64,000 bases of DNA, taken from contig CAVZTJ010000015.1 in assembly GCA_963778075.1 (NCBI GenBank), positions 558,001 through 622,000 on the forward strand, written 5' to 3'. The position numbers and the translations under genes are program-made. The notes beneath the pieces were generated by a model. That model was not told the origin of the DNA. It saw only the letters and a list, made by a program, of their open reading frames with translations, and did not search any database. This document shows positions 43,918-52,117 of the stretch, piece by piece (position 1 is the first letter of the stretch; the number at the start of each line of letters is the position of its first letter). Origin of the DNA: JASHPR01 sp963778075. GTDB lineage: Bacteria; Actinomycetota; Actinomycetes; Streptosporangiales; Streptosporangiaceae.

Positions 43918-44399
43918 TCAGGGCACTGGCGATCACGGTCTCCAACCGGGCCTCGGCCGGCGTCTACGCCGACCGCTCGGGTCCCGTGCTTGTCGAGCTG
44001 CTGCAGGCCGCCGGGTGCGAGGTCGACGGGCCGCAGGTGGTGGCGGACGGCGACCCGGTGGAGAAGGCGCTGCGGGACGGGCTCAAGGCCGGGTACGACG
44101 TCATCGTCACGACCGGCGGGACCGGGCTGACGCCGCTCGACCTGACACCCGAAATGACCAGGAAGGTGATCGACCGGGAGGTTCCCGGCATCGCGGATGC
44201 GGTCCGCTGGGAGGGCGATGCGGCGGGCGTTCCCGAGGCCGTGCTCTCCCGGGGCGTCGCCGGCCTGGCCGGCCAGACGCTGATCATCAATTTGCCCGGC
44301 TCGACCGGCGGTGTCCGCGACGGCATGGCGGTGCTGTCGCGGGTGCTCCCCCACGCCATTGACCAGGCAAGAGGCGGCGATCACCCGCGCCAGGACTGA
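43914..44399 (+). CDS. mog: Molybdopterin adenylyltransferase-like protein (MogA/MoaB)
   Basis: The 161-residue protein has the MogA/MoaB fold: ITVSNRASAGVYADRSGPVL, then VIVTTGGTGLTPLDLTPEMT, and LINLPGSTGGVRDGMAVLSRVLPHAID with the substrate loop PGSTGG. It adenylylates molybdopterin before metal insertion by MoeA. It is the fourth gene of the galU operon and starts four bases before the moaC stop. Confidence 0.93.
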   Translation: MIRALAITVSNRASAGVYADRSGPVLVELLQAAGCEVDGPQVVADGDPVEKALRDGLKAGYDVIVTTGGTGLTPLDLTPEMTRKVIDREVPGIADAVRWEGDAAGVPEAVLSRGVAGLAGQTLIINLPGSTGGVRDGMAVLSRVLPHAIDQARGGDHPRQD

Positions 44400-44487
44400 A
44401 TCACGAGAGACTGCGCGGGCATATCTCGTGGGTATTGGTTAGTTTGCCTAATGGCGAACTGGACCCTAGCAAGGGAATGATGGTGCC

Positions 44488-45129
44488 GTGGGACGCATGC
44501 GCGGCTGGCCGGCCACACTGACCGAGCCTGACCTTCTCGACCTTCCGGTCGCCCTGCGCCCGGTCCGCGTGAAAGACGCCGCGACCTGGCGCGACACCAG
44601 GGTGCGCAACGCGGCCTGGCTCCGGGCCTGGGAGCCAACCAATCCCGAGACACCGCTGTACCGGTCCAGCCTCGGCCCGTACGTCTCGATGGCCCGCACC
44701 ATGCGCAGGGAGGGGCGGCAGGGGCTGACGATTCCCTGGGTGGTGACCTACGGCAACCAGTTCGCCGGCCAGCTCACGGTCGGCAGCATCGTGTGGGGCT
44801 CGGCCCGGTCGGCGCAGGTGGGCTACTGGATCGACGAGGTGTACGCGGGCCGGGGCATCATTCCCACGGCTCTGGCCATGGCCATGGACCACTGCTTCTT
44901 TGTCGTCGGCCTGCACCGGGTGGAGGCCACGATCCGGCCGGAGAACCACGCCAGCCGGCGGGTTGTGGAGAAGCTCGGATTCCGCGAGGAAGGCCTGCGC
45001 CGGCGCAGTTTGCACATCGACGGGGCCTGGCGCGACCACCTCTGTTACGCGATGACCGCCGAGGACGCGGCGGGCGGCCTAATGGCCCGCTGGCGGCGCA
45101 TTTCCGCGTCCCAGTCGCGCACCGGCTGA
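44488..45129 (+). CDS. rimJ: RimJ-type GNAT acetyltransferase
   Basis: The 213-residue protein is a RimJ/RimL-like ribosomal-protein or N-terminal acetyltransferase. The N-terminal half holds LPVALRPVRVKDAATWRDTR and NAAWLRAWEPTNPE; acetyl-CoA binding lies in YAGRGIIPTALAMAMDHCFF, and HRVEATIRPENHASRRVVEK then LGFREEGLRRRSLHIDGAWR complete motif B. In mycobacteria rimJ is found in the same galU-moeA neighbourhood before a SepX/GlpR-like gene, and this order agrees. The GTG at 44488 lies 88 nt after mog. Confidence 0.88.
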   Translation: MGRMRGWPATLTEPDLLDLPVALRPVRVKDAATWRDTRVRNAAWLRAWEPTNPETPLYRSSLGPYVSMARTMRREGRQGLTIPWVVTYGNQFAGQLTVGSIVWGSARSAQVGYWIDEVYAGRGIIPTALAMAMDHCFFVVGLHRVEATIRPENHASRRVVEKLGFREEGLRRRSLHIDGAWRDHLCYAMTAEDAAGGLMARWRRISASQSRTG

Positions 45130-45307
45130 ATTCCTCATCGTCGCTGCGCAATCTGGCTCCGCGCCGATCTCGCGACACACCGGGCCGAATGCTCGTCAAA
45201 GCGGACCATGACCTTTACCGTGCGTGACGTGAGCACGCTCGTGGTTTTCTCGTGCCCGTTCCCGGCGATCCGGCTAACGGGCGACGACACGGGCGCGGGG
45301 TAAGCCG

Positions 45308-46180
45308 GTGAGCAGCGCCATTCTCTATCTCGCGATCGTCGCCATCTGGGCGTGCGTGCTCGTTCCCCGCTGGCTGCGCCGACCGCATGAGCAGTCATCG
45401 GATCAGGAAACCGTCTTCGAGTCTTACGATTCCGGCCAGGCCGAAGTCGCCGACACCGGTGAGCCCGCCGACGGCGACCCGTATGCCGAAGCCCCTGATT
45501 TCGCCACGCTGCGTGAGCAGGGCGCGGTCACCCATGGCGACCCGGTCGCCTGGGAAGACCCGCCGGTGCCCGAGTGGGCGGACGGCCCGGCCGAGGCAAC
45601 CTACTCGGTTACGGCGACCTACTCCGCCGAGGTCACGTATTCCACCGAGACGACCACCGACGAGGCCGCACAGGACACGTACTACGACTACGACGCCCCG
45701 CCGCACGCTGGCCACGTTTCGCATCCCGGGCACGTAAACCATGACGCTCCGGCGGACGGCTGGCAGCAGTCATACGCTCCGGCGGCCGCACCCGGCCCGT
45801 CCCCGCACGTCGTTCAGGCCCGGCGGCGGACGCTGAGCATGGTGCTCCTGATCACGGTGGCGGTCATGGGATCCGCCTTCATCGGCCTCACCCCGTGGTG
45901 GACCGCCGTCCCCCCGTTCCTGATGCTCGGCGCGTACCTGCTGCTGCTCCGCGAGGCCGCCCGCGCCGACACCGAGCACGCCCACCGCTGGGCCGAGGCC
46001 GAGGCGTTCCGGGCCGCCCGCCGGGACGAACTCGCCCGTGAGCGCGCCCGCCAGGCCGAGGCGGTTACCCCGCCGGAGCCAACAGCCCAGATCATCACCC
46101 TCACCACACCAACCAGCCGGGACGACGACCAGCTCTACGACCAGTACGCCGACGCCGAGATCCGCGCCGTCGGCGACTGA
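45308..46180 (+). CDS. SepX/GlpR-like actinobacterial cell-division membrane protein
   Basis: This 290-residue protein has an N-terminal membrane span (AILYLAIVAIWACVLVPRWL, residues about 4-23), a long acidic, Tyr/Thr-rich linker (about 30-165), and a C-terminal membrane pair (VLLITVAVMGSAFIGLTPWW and VPPFLMLGAYLLLLREAA), ending with a charged helix. The layout and position after galU, moeA, rimJ match SepX of Streptomyces, or GlpR of Corynebacterium, which binds a gephyrin-like MoeA protein at division sites. The linker contains an Ala/Thr/Tyr-Ser-x-Glu repeat stretch. The GTG at 45308 is preceded only by GGGTAAGCCG, a weak ribosome site. Confidence 0.8.
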   Translation: MSSAILYLAIVAIWACVLVPRWLRRPHEQSSDQETVFESYDSGQAEVADTGEPADGDPYAEAPDFATLREQGAVTHGDPVAWEDPPVPEWADGPAEATYSVTATYSAEVTYSTETTTDEAAQDTYYDYDAPPHAGHVSHPGHVNHDAPADGWQQSYAPAAAPGPSPHVVQARRRTLSMVLLITVAVMGSAFIGLTPWWTAVPPFLMLGAYLLLLREAARADTEHAHRWAEAEAFRAARRDELARERARQAEAVTPPEPTAQIITLTTPTSRDDDQLYDQYADAEIRAVGD

Positions 46181-46296
46181 CAAGACACCTGGCTTGGTGT
46201 GCCGACCGACGCGCCACAGGCTTCAGGTATGCCCGGCGTCGGTCGCGCCCCGCCCGCACGGACCCGCTCCGGCGGCCACCAGGGAGCGAACAGGCC

Positions 46297-48000
46297 TCAG
46301 CGTTTGCTACGCTGACTGCCGGTCTTGGGGCTGTAGCGCAGTCCGGTAGCGCACCTCGTTCGCATCGAGGGGGTCAGGGGTTCAAATCCCCTCAGCTCCA
46401 CCCGCTGGATCCGGTCTCTGACCTGGTCAGAAGCTCGTTCCTTGAGCCCCAGCCTAGTTCCCTGGCTGGGGCTTTCGGCATGGTTGGGAGGAATTTGGGA
46501 GATCATCTTCTCCCTGTCTCCCGGTGTCGTCGGCTGCTTGACAGTGTCGCGCGGTGCTTCTGGCTCTGATTTCTGGTGGCCTCGGTCACGGAACGGGGCC
46601 AGTAGTTCGTCTAGTAGCGGGGCGGGTGAGTGGGCGTGGATGGCGGCTCGGGCGCGCAGCGATTCTTCCCAGCGGACCTGCAGAGAGTGCTTGAGGTCGT
46701 CGCGCATCCTTTCCGAGGCGTGGGCATAGAGGCCGCGCATGCCGGGCACCTCGTGACCCAGGCGCTGCTCGGCCAGGATCTCCGGGATGCCATCTTCAGC
46801 CATCCATGTCCTGTGGCTATGCCTGAGCCCGTGCGGCGTTAGTCCGAACTTGACCGGAAGCCAGCATGTGAGCGGGATGTCCTCGGCGATCGGCTGGATT
46901 CCCCGGCCGCGAGGCTGCGTGAAAGCGCCAGCGCCTGGCTGGGCTGACGGCCAGGTGGCCACGGGGACACCCGGCCATGCCGAGGCGTCGGCGATGACCA
47001 GCCGGGCGGGCTTGCCTGTCCCCGGGTGATACCGGCCGTCGCATGCCGGGCGGAACACGCGCCGGGCGTAGTTGCTGCGCCGGCAGTGACCGCCATCGGC
47101 GCCGAGGGACACATAGTGCCCGCTACCGCCGTGCTGCGCGGCACAGGCGCATCGTTGCCGGGGCTGGCCCTGGATCTCCCTGGCGAGCAGCTCGGCGAGA
47201 AACGGCGGCAGGTCGACGGGCAGGCATGGCTCCCAGTTGGGGCTGCGATAGGAGTCGTCCTTTGGCGGCAGCCGGTGAAACGCGCTCCTGATCTCACGCA
47301 GCTGCCACTCGACATGCATCTCGTCCCGCTGCACGTGCTCGCGCTCCAGCCCGATCACCTCGCCCCACCGCAACCCGGTGTAGCCGATCGTGATGACCAT
47401 GGTGAAGTCCTCGTCCCGGCCGGACAGCAGCGCGGCCCGCTCAGCGACCAGCAACGCTTGCAGCGGTGTCACCCACACCCGTTGCGGTCCGCGGTCGAGC
47501 TTGCGCCCGGTCCGGCGCCCGCGGTTACGGGGCCTGATCGCGGGGTTATAGGGAATCAGCGGAGGCTTGGCGGCCGCTGCGTCGCCCAGGATGGTGCACA
47601 GCAGTGCCCGAGCATCCCGGGCCGTGCGCCGGCAGACGCCGGTCCGGGCTGGGATGGCGTTCTCCCAATTGGTGATGTCCTCGGTGGTGAGCGACCCGAG
47701 TTCGCTTTCGCCCCAGGCGGGCCGGATGAACCGCCGGATCAGGTACTCACGGGTCTCCACCGTGCTGATCCCGACGTCCTGCATGGCCAGCCACCGGTCG
47801 ATCCACTCGCTGACCGTGATCTTCCCGGCATCCGGGTCGCTCCACCGGCCCTCGCGGATTCGGGCCTCCTGGTCGCGCCCCCAGGCGAGCGCAGCGGCCT
47901 TGGTCTCGAACCCAGACTCACTGGTCTCGACGCCGCTGGGCAGCTTGTACTTCACCCGCCACGGCTGCCGCCCTCGCCCGCGCCTCTCCGCGTATGCCAC
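46297..48000 (-). CDS. int: Tyrosine integrase of the tRNA-Ala element
   Basis: The protein is about 567 residues. The N-terminal SAM-like DNA-binding domain spans VKYKLPSGVETSESGFETKA to ITVSEWIDRWLAMQDVGIST; the catalytic domain has Arg in ITIGYTGLRWGEVIGLER, H-x-x-R in LTPHGLRHSHRTWMAEDG and GMRGLYAHASERM with the final Tyr. It contains a Cys/His-rich insert (CACAAQHGGSGHYVSLG, then CRRSNYARRVFRPACDG) that may bind zinc. The GTG at 48000 has GAGGAG 7 nt upstream. The C terminus (ELRGFEPLTPSMRTRCATGL) is read antisense through the tRNA-Ala and stops at 46297, outside it. Confidence 0.93.
   Translation of the reverse strand: MAYAERRGRGRQPWRVKYKLPSGVETSESGFETKAAALAWGRDQEARIREGRWSDPDAGKITVSEWIDRWLAMQDVGISTVETREYLIRRFIRPAWGESELGSLTTEDITNWENAIPARTGVCRRTARDARALLCTILGDAAAAKPPLIPYNPAIRPRNRGRRTGRKLDRGPQRVWVTPLQALLVAERAALLSGRDEDFTMVITIGYTGLRWGEVIGLEREHVQRDEMHVEWQLREIRSAFHRLPPKDDSYRSPNWEPCLPVDLPPFLAELLAREIQGQPRQRCACAAQHGGSGHYVSLGADGGHCRRSNYARRVFRPACDGRYHPGTGKPARLVIADASAWPGVPVATWPSAQPGAGAFTQPRGRGIQPIAEDIPLTCWLPVKFGLTPHGLRHSHRTWMAEDGIPEILAEQRLGHEVPGMRGLYAHASERMRDDLKHSLQVRWEESLRARAAIHAHSPAPLLDELLAPFRDRGHQKSEPEAPRDTVKQPTTPGDREKMISQIPPNHAESPSQGTRLGLKERASDQVRDRIQRVELRGFEPLTPSMRTRCATGLRYSPKTGSQRSKR
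46327..46400 (+). tRNA. tRNA-Ala (anticodon CGC), attachment gene of the second element
   Basis: GGGGCTG and CAGCTCC form the acceptor (one G-U pair) with discriminator A at 46400. The D arm is GCGC...GCGC, the anticodon stem CCTCG/CGAGG with loop TTCGCAT (anticodon CGC), and the T arm AGGGG-TTCAAAT-CCCCT. CCA is not encoded. Its 3' part is duplicated at 52803-52849. Confidence 0.97.
46356..46402. other. attL core within tRNA-Ala, 47 bp
   Basis: The 47 bases from the anticodon stem to two bases past the tRNA 3' end are identical to 52803-52849. They mark the left boundary of the second element. Confidence 0.92.
46445..46476 (+). terminator. Hairpin after tRNA-Ala, inside the element end
   Basis: AGCCCCAGCC and GGCTGGGGCT form a 10-bp stem around TAGTTCCCT, followed by TT. 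It would end tRNA-Ala transcription 45 nt after the mature 3' end. Confidence 0.7.
46485..46511. repeat. 27-bp direct repeat, left copy (candidate integrase arm site)
   Basis: The 27-bp sequence starting TGGGAGGAATTTGGGAGA and ending CATCTTCT is present here and again at 52681-52707, inside the other end of the element. Each copy lies about 85-95 nt from the att core, as expected for attP arm sites recognised by an integrase. Confidence 0.85.
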
Positions 48001-48222
48001 GCTCTTTCTCCTCAGCTGTCGCTGCTGGTGAGCGGTGCCGACGTGTGAGCGGCTGCCGCGCTCCCGCCCGCATGATCTCGGCAATGTCGTCATCGCTGAA
48101 TCGCAGATGCTTGCCGACAAACGTGCACGGCACCAAGCGGACTGACGCTTTCGTCTTGAGCCAGGATTCACGACCTTAAGAATCTGCGCCGTCTCCGCGA
48201 CCGTGTGCAGCTCACCCGTCAT
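47918..48222 (-). pseudogene. xis: Excisionase-like protein, one frameshift
   Basis: From ATG 48222 the frame gives MTGELHTVAETAQILKV, the start of an AlpA/MerR-like HTH. One base out of frame the sequence continues WLKTKASVRLVPCTFVGKHL and RFSDDDIAEIMRAGARQPLT, which completes the HTH and wing of an excisionase. A single indel near 48172 separates them. It overlaps the integrase start, as xis-int pairs do. Confidence 0.75.
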
Positions 48223-48350
48223 CTGCCATCCCGCCTCGGCTCGCCCTACTTGCCTCGGCAACGCCGTTGATCATTTAGCTGAGCCGACGCTGGCATGGGC
48301 CAAATTACGCCAATAAACCGCACACGTGTCAAACGACAGAAACGCAATCA

Positions 48351-48660
48351 TCAATGGTTTTGCGCCGTGTGGCGACGTAAATGCCGTAGCCGGTGGCCGT
48401 CGAGTATGAAGGAATGCGGCGGGGCTGGCCGGCTGCTCTTGGTGCCGGACTCCGCCCTGTTGGTGGTGTGGCTGACGCTCACCAGCACTCCATCTCGAAC
48501 CAGATCGTCCACCGGGTCTGGTCATTCCCATCGCGCCCCCAGGCGCGGGCCAGTTGGTCGACGATGAGCAAGCCGCGGCCGTTGCGTTCATCCGTTTGCG
48601 CGGGCTGAGCCCAGGGGCCGCCTTGGTCGGAAACTTCCACCCCTAAACGGCCACCCACCT
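48351..48660 (-). pseudogene. Truncated ATP-binding (HATPase) and XRE gene fragments, copy 1
   Basis: The upstream piece encodes the end of a histidine-kinase-like ATPase: VEVSDQGGPWAQPAQTDERN and GRGLLIVDQLARAWGRDGND, with a stop at TGGTGA. The overlapping downstream piece opens GTG AGC and reads PPHSFILDGHRLRHLRRHTA before a stop: an XRE regulator cut short inside its HTH. ATPase plus XRE pairs are a common Streptomyces module. The 250 bp at 48370-48619 recur at 49935-50184. Confidence 0.7.
48370..48619. repeat. 250-bp duplicated segment, copy 1 (partner 49935-50184)
   Basis: Both segments encode the ATPase tail and the XRE start on the minus strand, with closely matching sequence, especially from 48481 to 48610. 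Copy 2 is connected to a full XRE gene, copy 1 is not. Confidence 0.85.
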
Positions 48661-48762
48661 CGCGAGTTGACAGGGCAGCGCTGGGTCTCGTGGTGGGAGC
48701 CTGGCCTTGGCCCAGGCGGCGGGCGGGCAATATTCGGACTGCCGATCGGGCACACTAAGACC

Positions 48763-49092
48763 ATGGGCAGCGATGCGCGCGTGCCGTTTACATACGCGGA
48801 GATCCGGCCATATGCGGTCGCGGAGTCGCTGGATGAACTCCACGGTCCCGTTCACGGTGCCCTGGAACTGCCGCACGAGCTTGCCTGGAGCGGCAGACGC
48901 CGGTTCGATCTAGACGACGACTACGATCGCGCCGCCGCCTACAAGATCATCCTTGAGGAGGGGCGGGAAGAGCACTTCCGTCGCTACCTGAACAGCTGGC
49001 TGCTGCGGCGCTACTGGCGAGAAATCCTGCCTGCCCGTCAGGTCCGCGCCCTGTGGGAAGCGCGCTTCCCCGAGCTTCGCCGCGCGGGCTGA
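48763..49092 (+). CDS. Putative antitoxin-like partner of the AbiEii nucleotidyltransferase
   Basis: The 109-residue protein reads VPFTYAEIRPYAVAESLDEL and DLDDDYDRAAAYKIILEEGR, then YLNSWLLRRYWREILPARQV and WEARFPEL. Small proteins of this pattern regularly precede AbiEii-type genes in Streptomyces. Its TGA overlaps the ATG of the next gene (TGATGG), so expression is coupled. No DNA-binding motif typical of AbiEi is seen; whether it neutralises the toxin is inferred from position only. ATG 48763 is the best fit to known homologues in length. Confidence 0.7.
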   Translation: MGSDARVPFTYAEIRPYAVAESLDELHGPVHGALELPHELAWSGRRRFDLDDDYDRAAAYKIILEEGREEHFRRYLNSWLLRRYWREILPARQVRALWEARFPELRRAG

Positions 49093-49730
49093 TGGACCCA
49101 CTGCAAGAGCAACTGGCGCGTATCGGATTGCAGGTCATAGGGCGCCGGGGATTTGTCCTGGGCGGCGGCCATGCCATCGAATTGCACGGCATGGGCGACC
49201 GCCCCTCCGAAGACATCGATCTGTTCAGCGCTCAACGCGGCAGTCCGACCGCAGTCGCGGATGACGTACTGGATGCATTCACTCGCGCAGGCTTCACGGT
49301 CATCGTCGGACTCCGCACTGCGGATCTGGTGCAGATGGAGGTAACCAACGCCCAGGGCCAGGGCTGCAAGGTCGATCTGGGGGTGTTCTGGCGAGCGCGT
49401 GCTCCCGTCCTCCTCGACGTCGGCCCTGTGCTCCATCCCGATGACGCGGTGGCAGGGAAGATGGACGCGCTGTTCAACCGGTGGGCCCCGCGGGATTTCC
49501 TGGATGTGGGCACGATCCTGGCTAGCGGCAGGTACACGCGACAGCAGCTCATGTCGGTCGCCGCAGAGCACAATCCCGGGTTCGACCCCGAAGCGTTCGC
49601 TGAGTCGCTCTCATATCTGCACCGCATTCCCGACCGGGAGTTCGTCGCCTATGGTGCAAGCCAGGAACAGATAACCAGGATGCGACACGAATTCAGCAGC
49701 TGGGAGAACGACCTACAAGTGGGACGCTGA
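49092..49730 (+). CDS. AbiEii/AbiGii-type nucleotidyltransferase toxin
   Basis: The 212-residue protein is a DUF1814/AbiEii nucleotidyltransferase. The signature GGGHAIELHGMGDRPSEDID has the Gly-Gly and Asp-x-Asp metal site (residues about 24-43); the later VAGKMDALFNRWAPRDFLDV holds the conserved Lys and Arg-Asp-x-x-Asp helix. AbiE toxins inhibit growth by modifying tRNA acceptors in systems studied elsewhere and protect against phages or stabilise elements. It is coupled to the upstream gene by a four-base overlap. This pair is the only recognisable toxin-antitoxin cargo of the tRNA-Ala element. Confidence 0.85.
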   Translation: MDPLQEQLARIGLQVIGRRGFVLGGGHAIELHGMGDRPSEDIDLFSAQRGSPTAVADDVLDAFTRAGFTVIVGLRTADLVQMEVTNAQGQGCKVDLGVFWRARAPVLLDVGPVLHPDDAVAGKMDALFNRWAPRDFLDVGTILASGRYTRQQLMSVAAEHNPGFDPEAFAESLSYLHRIPDREFVAYGASQEQITRMRHEFSSWENDLQVGR

Positions 49731-49753
49731 ACGGAGTTTCTGATCCGAGCCCA

Positions 49754-50047
49754 TCAGTCTCTGTGGCCAGCAGGCCGCTGGAGAGTCATGGTCGCAGAGG
49801 GCTCGCCGAGTGCTCGGGCCAGGCGGCCGAGAGTCCAGCCCCGGCAGGGAGCGTAGAGCTGGCGTTCCAGCCGCGCGACGGTGGTAAGGCTAATCCCGGC
49901 TTGATCAGCCAGATCCTCTTGTGACAGGCCGCGCTGGCGACGTAAACGCCGTAGCCGGTGGCCGTCGAGTAGGAAGGTGTGTGGCGGGACTGGCCGACTG
50001 CCCTTGGTGGCAGGCTCCGGCATGTTGGCGGCCTGGCTGAGGCTCAC
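49754..50047 (-). CDS. XRE-family helix-turn-helix regulator, short
   Basis: About 97 residues: a leader, then LRRLRRQRGLSQEDLADQAG and ISLTTVARLERQLYAPCRGW, followed by TLGRLARALG, a complete XRE domain. GTG 50047 overlaps the stop of an ATPase tail (TGGTGA), as in the paired Streptomyces modules. It is convergent with the AbiEii gene. It probably lost most of its partner protein through the duplication. Confidence 0.75.
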   Translation of the reverse strand: MSLSQAANMPEPATKGSRPVPPHTFLLDGHRLRRLRRQRGLSQEDLADQAGISLTTVARLERQLYAPCRGWTLGRLARALGEPSATMTLQRPAGHRD

Positions 50048-50660
50048 CAGCACTCCATCTCGAACCAGATCGTCCACCCGATCTGGTCATTCCCATCGCG
50101 CCCCCAGGCGCGGGCCAATTGGTCGACGATGAGCAAGCCGCGGCCGTTGCGTTCATCCGTTTGCGCGAGCTGAGCCCAGGGGCCCCGACTACGCAACCGT
50201 CTTCGAGCGACACCACCGTGCCAGCTGCCTTAGCCTCCAGGGACGCCGCGATCCGGCGACCGACCAGTGGCGTAGTCCGCGTGGCCACCTCTTCTGCGGC
50301 CACGAACGCGAATACGGCAAGCTCATCTTCGGGCAGCGTGATCGCATCGATTTCTGCGGTCGTGAGCATCCCGCCGTCGTACACCACAACGAGGCCCTCG
50401 TGCCGTCGCGGCCGCGACGGCACCCAGTCCACTGCCAGAACGCGCCCGGGAGGCCGGTCCAGCCCGAGTTCCTCGGCTACCTCTCGGCGGCATGCGGCGC
50501 AAGGAGACTCCTCTGCCTCCACAGCCCCGCCCGGCAGGTCCCAGGTGTCCCGGTACACCGGATCCACCAGCAGGATTCTGCTCGCGCTGTCGACGAATAA
50601 CGCGCCCGCAGCCATGCGCTTACGCGGCAAGCACTGGACGTAGTCATCCGCCGGCACCAT
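49905..50660 (-). CDS. Nudix hydrolase with abnormal, fused C terminus
   Basis: The Nudix domain is complete: ARILLV-like strand, then GGAVEAEESPCAACRREVAE and ELGL form the catalytic G-x5-E-x7-R-E-x2-E-E-x-G box, and later VFAFVAAEEVATRTTP. Nudix enzymes hydrolyse nucleoside diphosphate derivatives. After LEDGCVVG (about residue 160) the frame runs into the duplicated ATPase/XRE segment in a wrong frame and continues to 49905. So the last 90 or so residues are not natural Nudix sequence. The junction is at about 50184. Start ATG 50660 lacks a strong ribosome site. Confidence 0.8.
   Translation of the reverse strand: MVPADDYVQCLPRKRMAAGALFVDSASRILLVDPVYRDTWDLPGGAVEAEESPCAACRREVAEELGLDRPPGRVLAVDWVPSRPRRHEGLVVVYDGGMLTTAEIDAITLPEDELAVFAFVAAEEVATRTTPLVGRRIAASLEAKAAGTVVSLEDGCVVGAPGLSSRKRMNATAAACSSSTNWPAPGGAMGMTRSGGRSGSRWSAGEPQPGRQHAGACHQGQSASPATHLPTRRPPATAFTSPARPVTRGSG
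49935..50184. repeat. 250-bp duplicated segment, copy 2
   Basis: It matches 48370-48619 and contains the ATPase tail (ERNGRGLLIVDQLARAWGRD, stop at 50044) plus the beginning of the intact XRE gene. Its right end coincides with the break in the Nudix gene. Confidence 0.85.
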
Positions 50661-50828
50661 CCCGACACGCCAGATCGCACGCGGGTGAGGCTACCCTCGA
50701 GGGCCACGATCCGCAGCGCTAATGTCCATCGCGCGAAAGCGCGCCACTCTGGCTGAGCGGCCGGCCTGGCCCGTTCTATTACGACGACCGGGCACTGTTC
50801 GAAAGGTATGCGCTGGCACCGAACTGGG

Positions 50829-52117
50829 TCAGCGGGTGGGTCCGCGCGGGCGCTGTGAGGTAGGGCTGCGTGAAGCGCGGGGACTGGGCCGTGTTGGCGT
50901 TGGTGGTGGCACTGCGGGATCCTCACGCCGCGAGCCTGGCGGGGCGGGGAATTCTAGGTGGATTCGCTCCCCTGGCGTGCGGGCCCGGGGACGCGAAGTC
51001 GGCGGCCAAATGGCATACGCGGCTCGGGCCATGTGTAGGCGTTCGGCCGCGCGGCGAGCGCTGGCTGCCTGGGCGGCCCGCTGCTGAACATCTCGCAGTT
51101 GAGCGACGGCCTCGGCGAGCGCGGCAAGCCGGGCGACCATGGTTACCACCGCCAGCGTGTTGTCGCTGCTGACAGCGGCGGATGCAGCTAGCTGGCGCGC
51201 AGCCCAGCGCAGGCGGTCCCTGCTGGCGTGGAGACGGGGATCCGGCCGTACGGGGCGCGGGCGGCACGGTCGTAGCTGTCGGCGGCCTGGCGGAGTATCC
51301 GGCTGCCGAGGGCGGCAGCGGCGGCGCGAATCGTGTCCGCGGCGGCCCAGGCGGCGTCGGCCGCAGTGGCCGGGTTTGTGGCGGCATGGGAGCGAATCTG
51401 CGCGGACGCGTCAGCTGCCGTCCGGGCGGCGATTTCCCACAACGCGTCCCGTTCCAGCGCTGTGAACTTCTCCTCGGGTGTGACGCGGGAAGGTTCCCAG
51501 CGGGGGCGCAGCTTGGGCAGGGTCAGATCGGGGGCGAGCTTCCCGCCGCCGAACCACACCGGACCGCCGTCCTGGGCGGCGTCGCCGGGCAGCGCGACGG
51601 CGTATCCGGTGACCTCGGCAGGGTTATGCGCGCTCAGCCGCTTGCGGACCAGCACCCCGGCGCTGTCGAGGCGGGCGAAGAATTCCTGCTCGCTGGATGC
51701 TCCGGCTGCAGCGGTGCTGACGGCACGCTTGAGCGTGACCCGCGGCGTTTCCCGCCATCCACGACGCCGGGCCTTCTCGTTCTCGGCTCGGGTCGGACGG
51801 CGTGCCGCAGTCCGGTCGCCGGGAGCCGTGCGCCGCAGCCCGTACCGTTCCTCGGCAGCCCGGCATGCCTCGCGGACCCGGTAGCGCCCGTTCGACAGCC
51901 GGGGCCTGCCGCCGTCCTGGCGGGCCAGCATCGCGACGATGTGGATGTGGTCAGCGCCGTGGCGGACGGCGATCCAGCGGACGGCGTCGTCGTCCTGGCC
52001 GTAGGGCGCCAGCCCGGTGCGGTGCATGACGTCGGCGGCGATCTGCGCCCACTCGTCGTCGGACAGCGTGTTGTCTTCCGACGGTGGCAGAGGCGCGGAT
52101 GGCACGGTCGGTGGCAC
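50829..52117 (-). pseudogene. MobA-type relaxase, N-terminally truncated and frameshifted
   Basis: The protein starts abruptly at LSDDEWAQIAADVMHRTGLA, then VRWIAVRHGADHIHIVAMLA with the HUH metal motif HIHIV, RPTRAENEKARRRGWRETPR, and VTGYAVALPGDAAQDGGPVW. The N-terminal part that would contain the nicking Tyr is absent: the frame before it starts with GTG 52117, and the DNA upstream belongs to another gene. A one-base insertion near 51243 (ATCCCCGTC) moves the C-terminal coiled region (VVTMVARLAALAEAVAQLRD, QQRAAQAASARRAAERL) to another frame, ending at 50829. The relaxase cannot nick as it stands. Confidence 0.78.
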
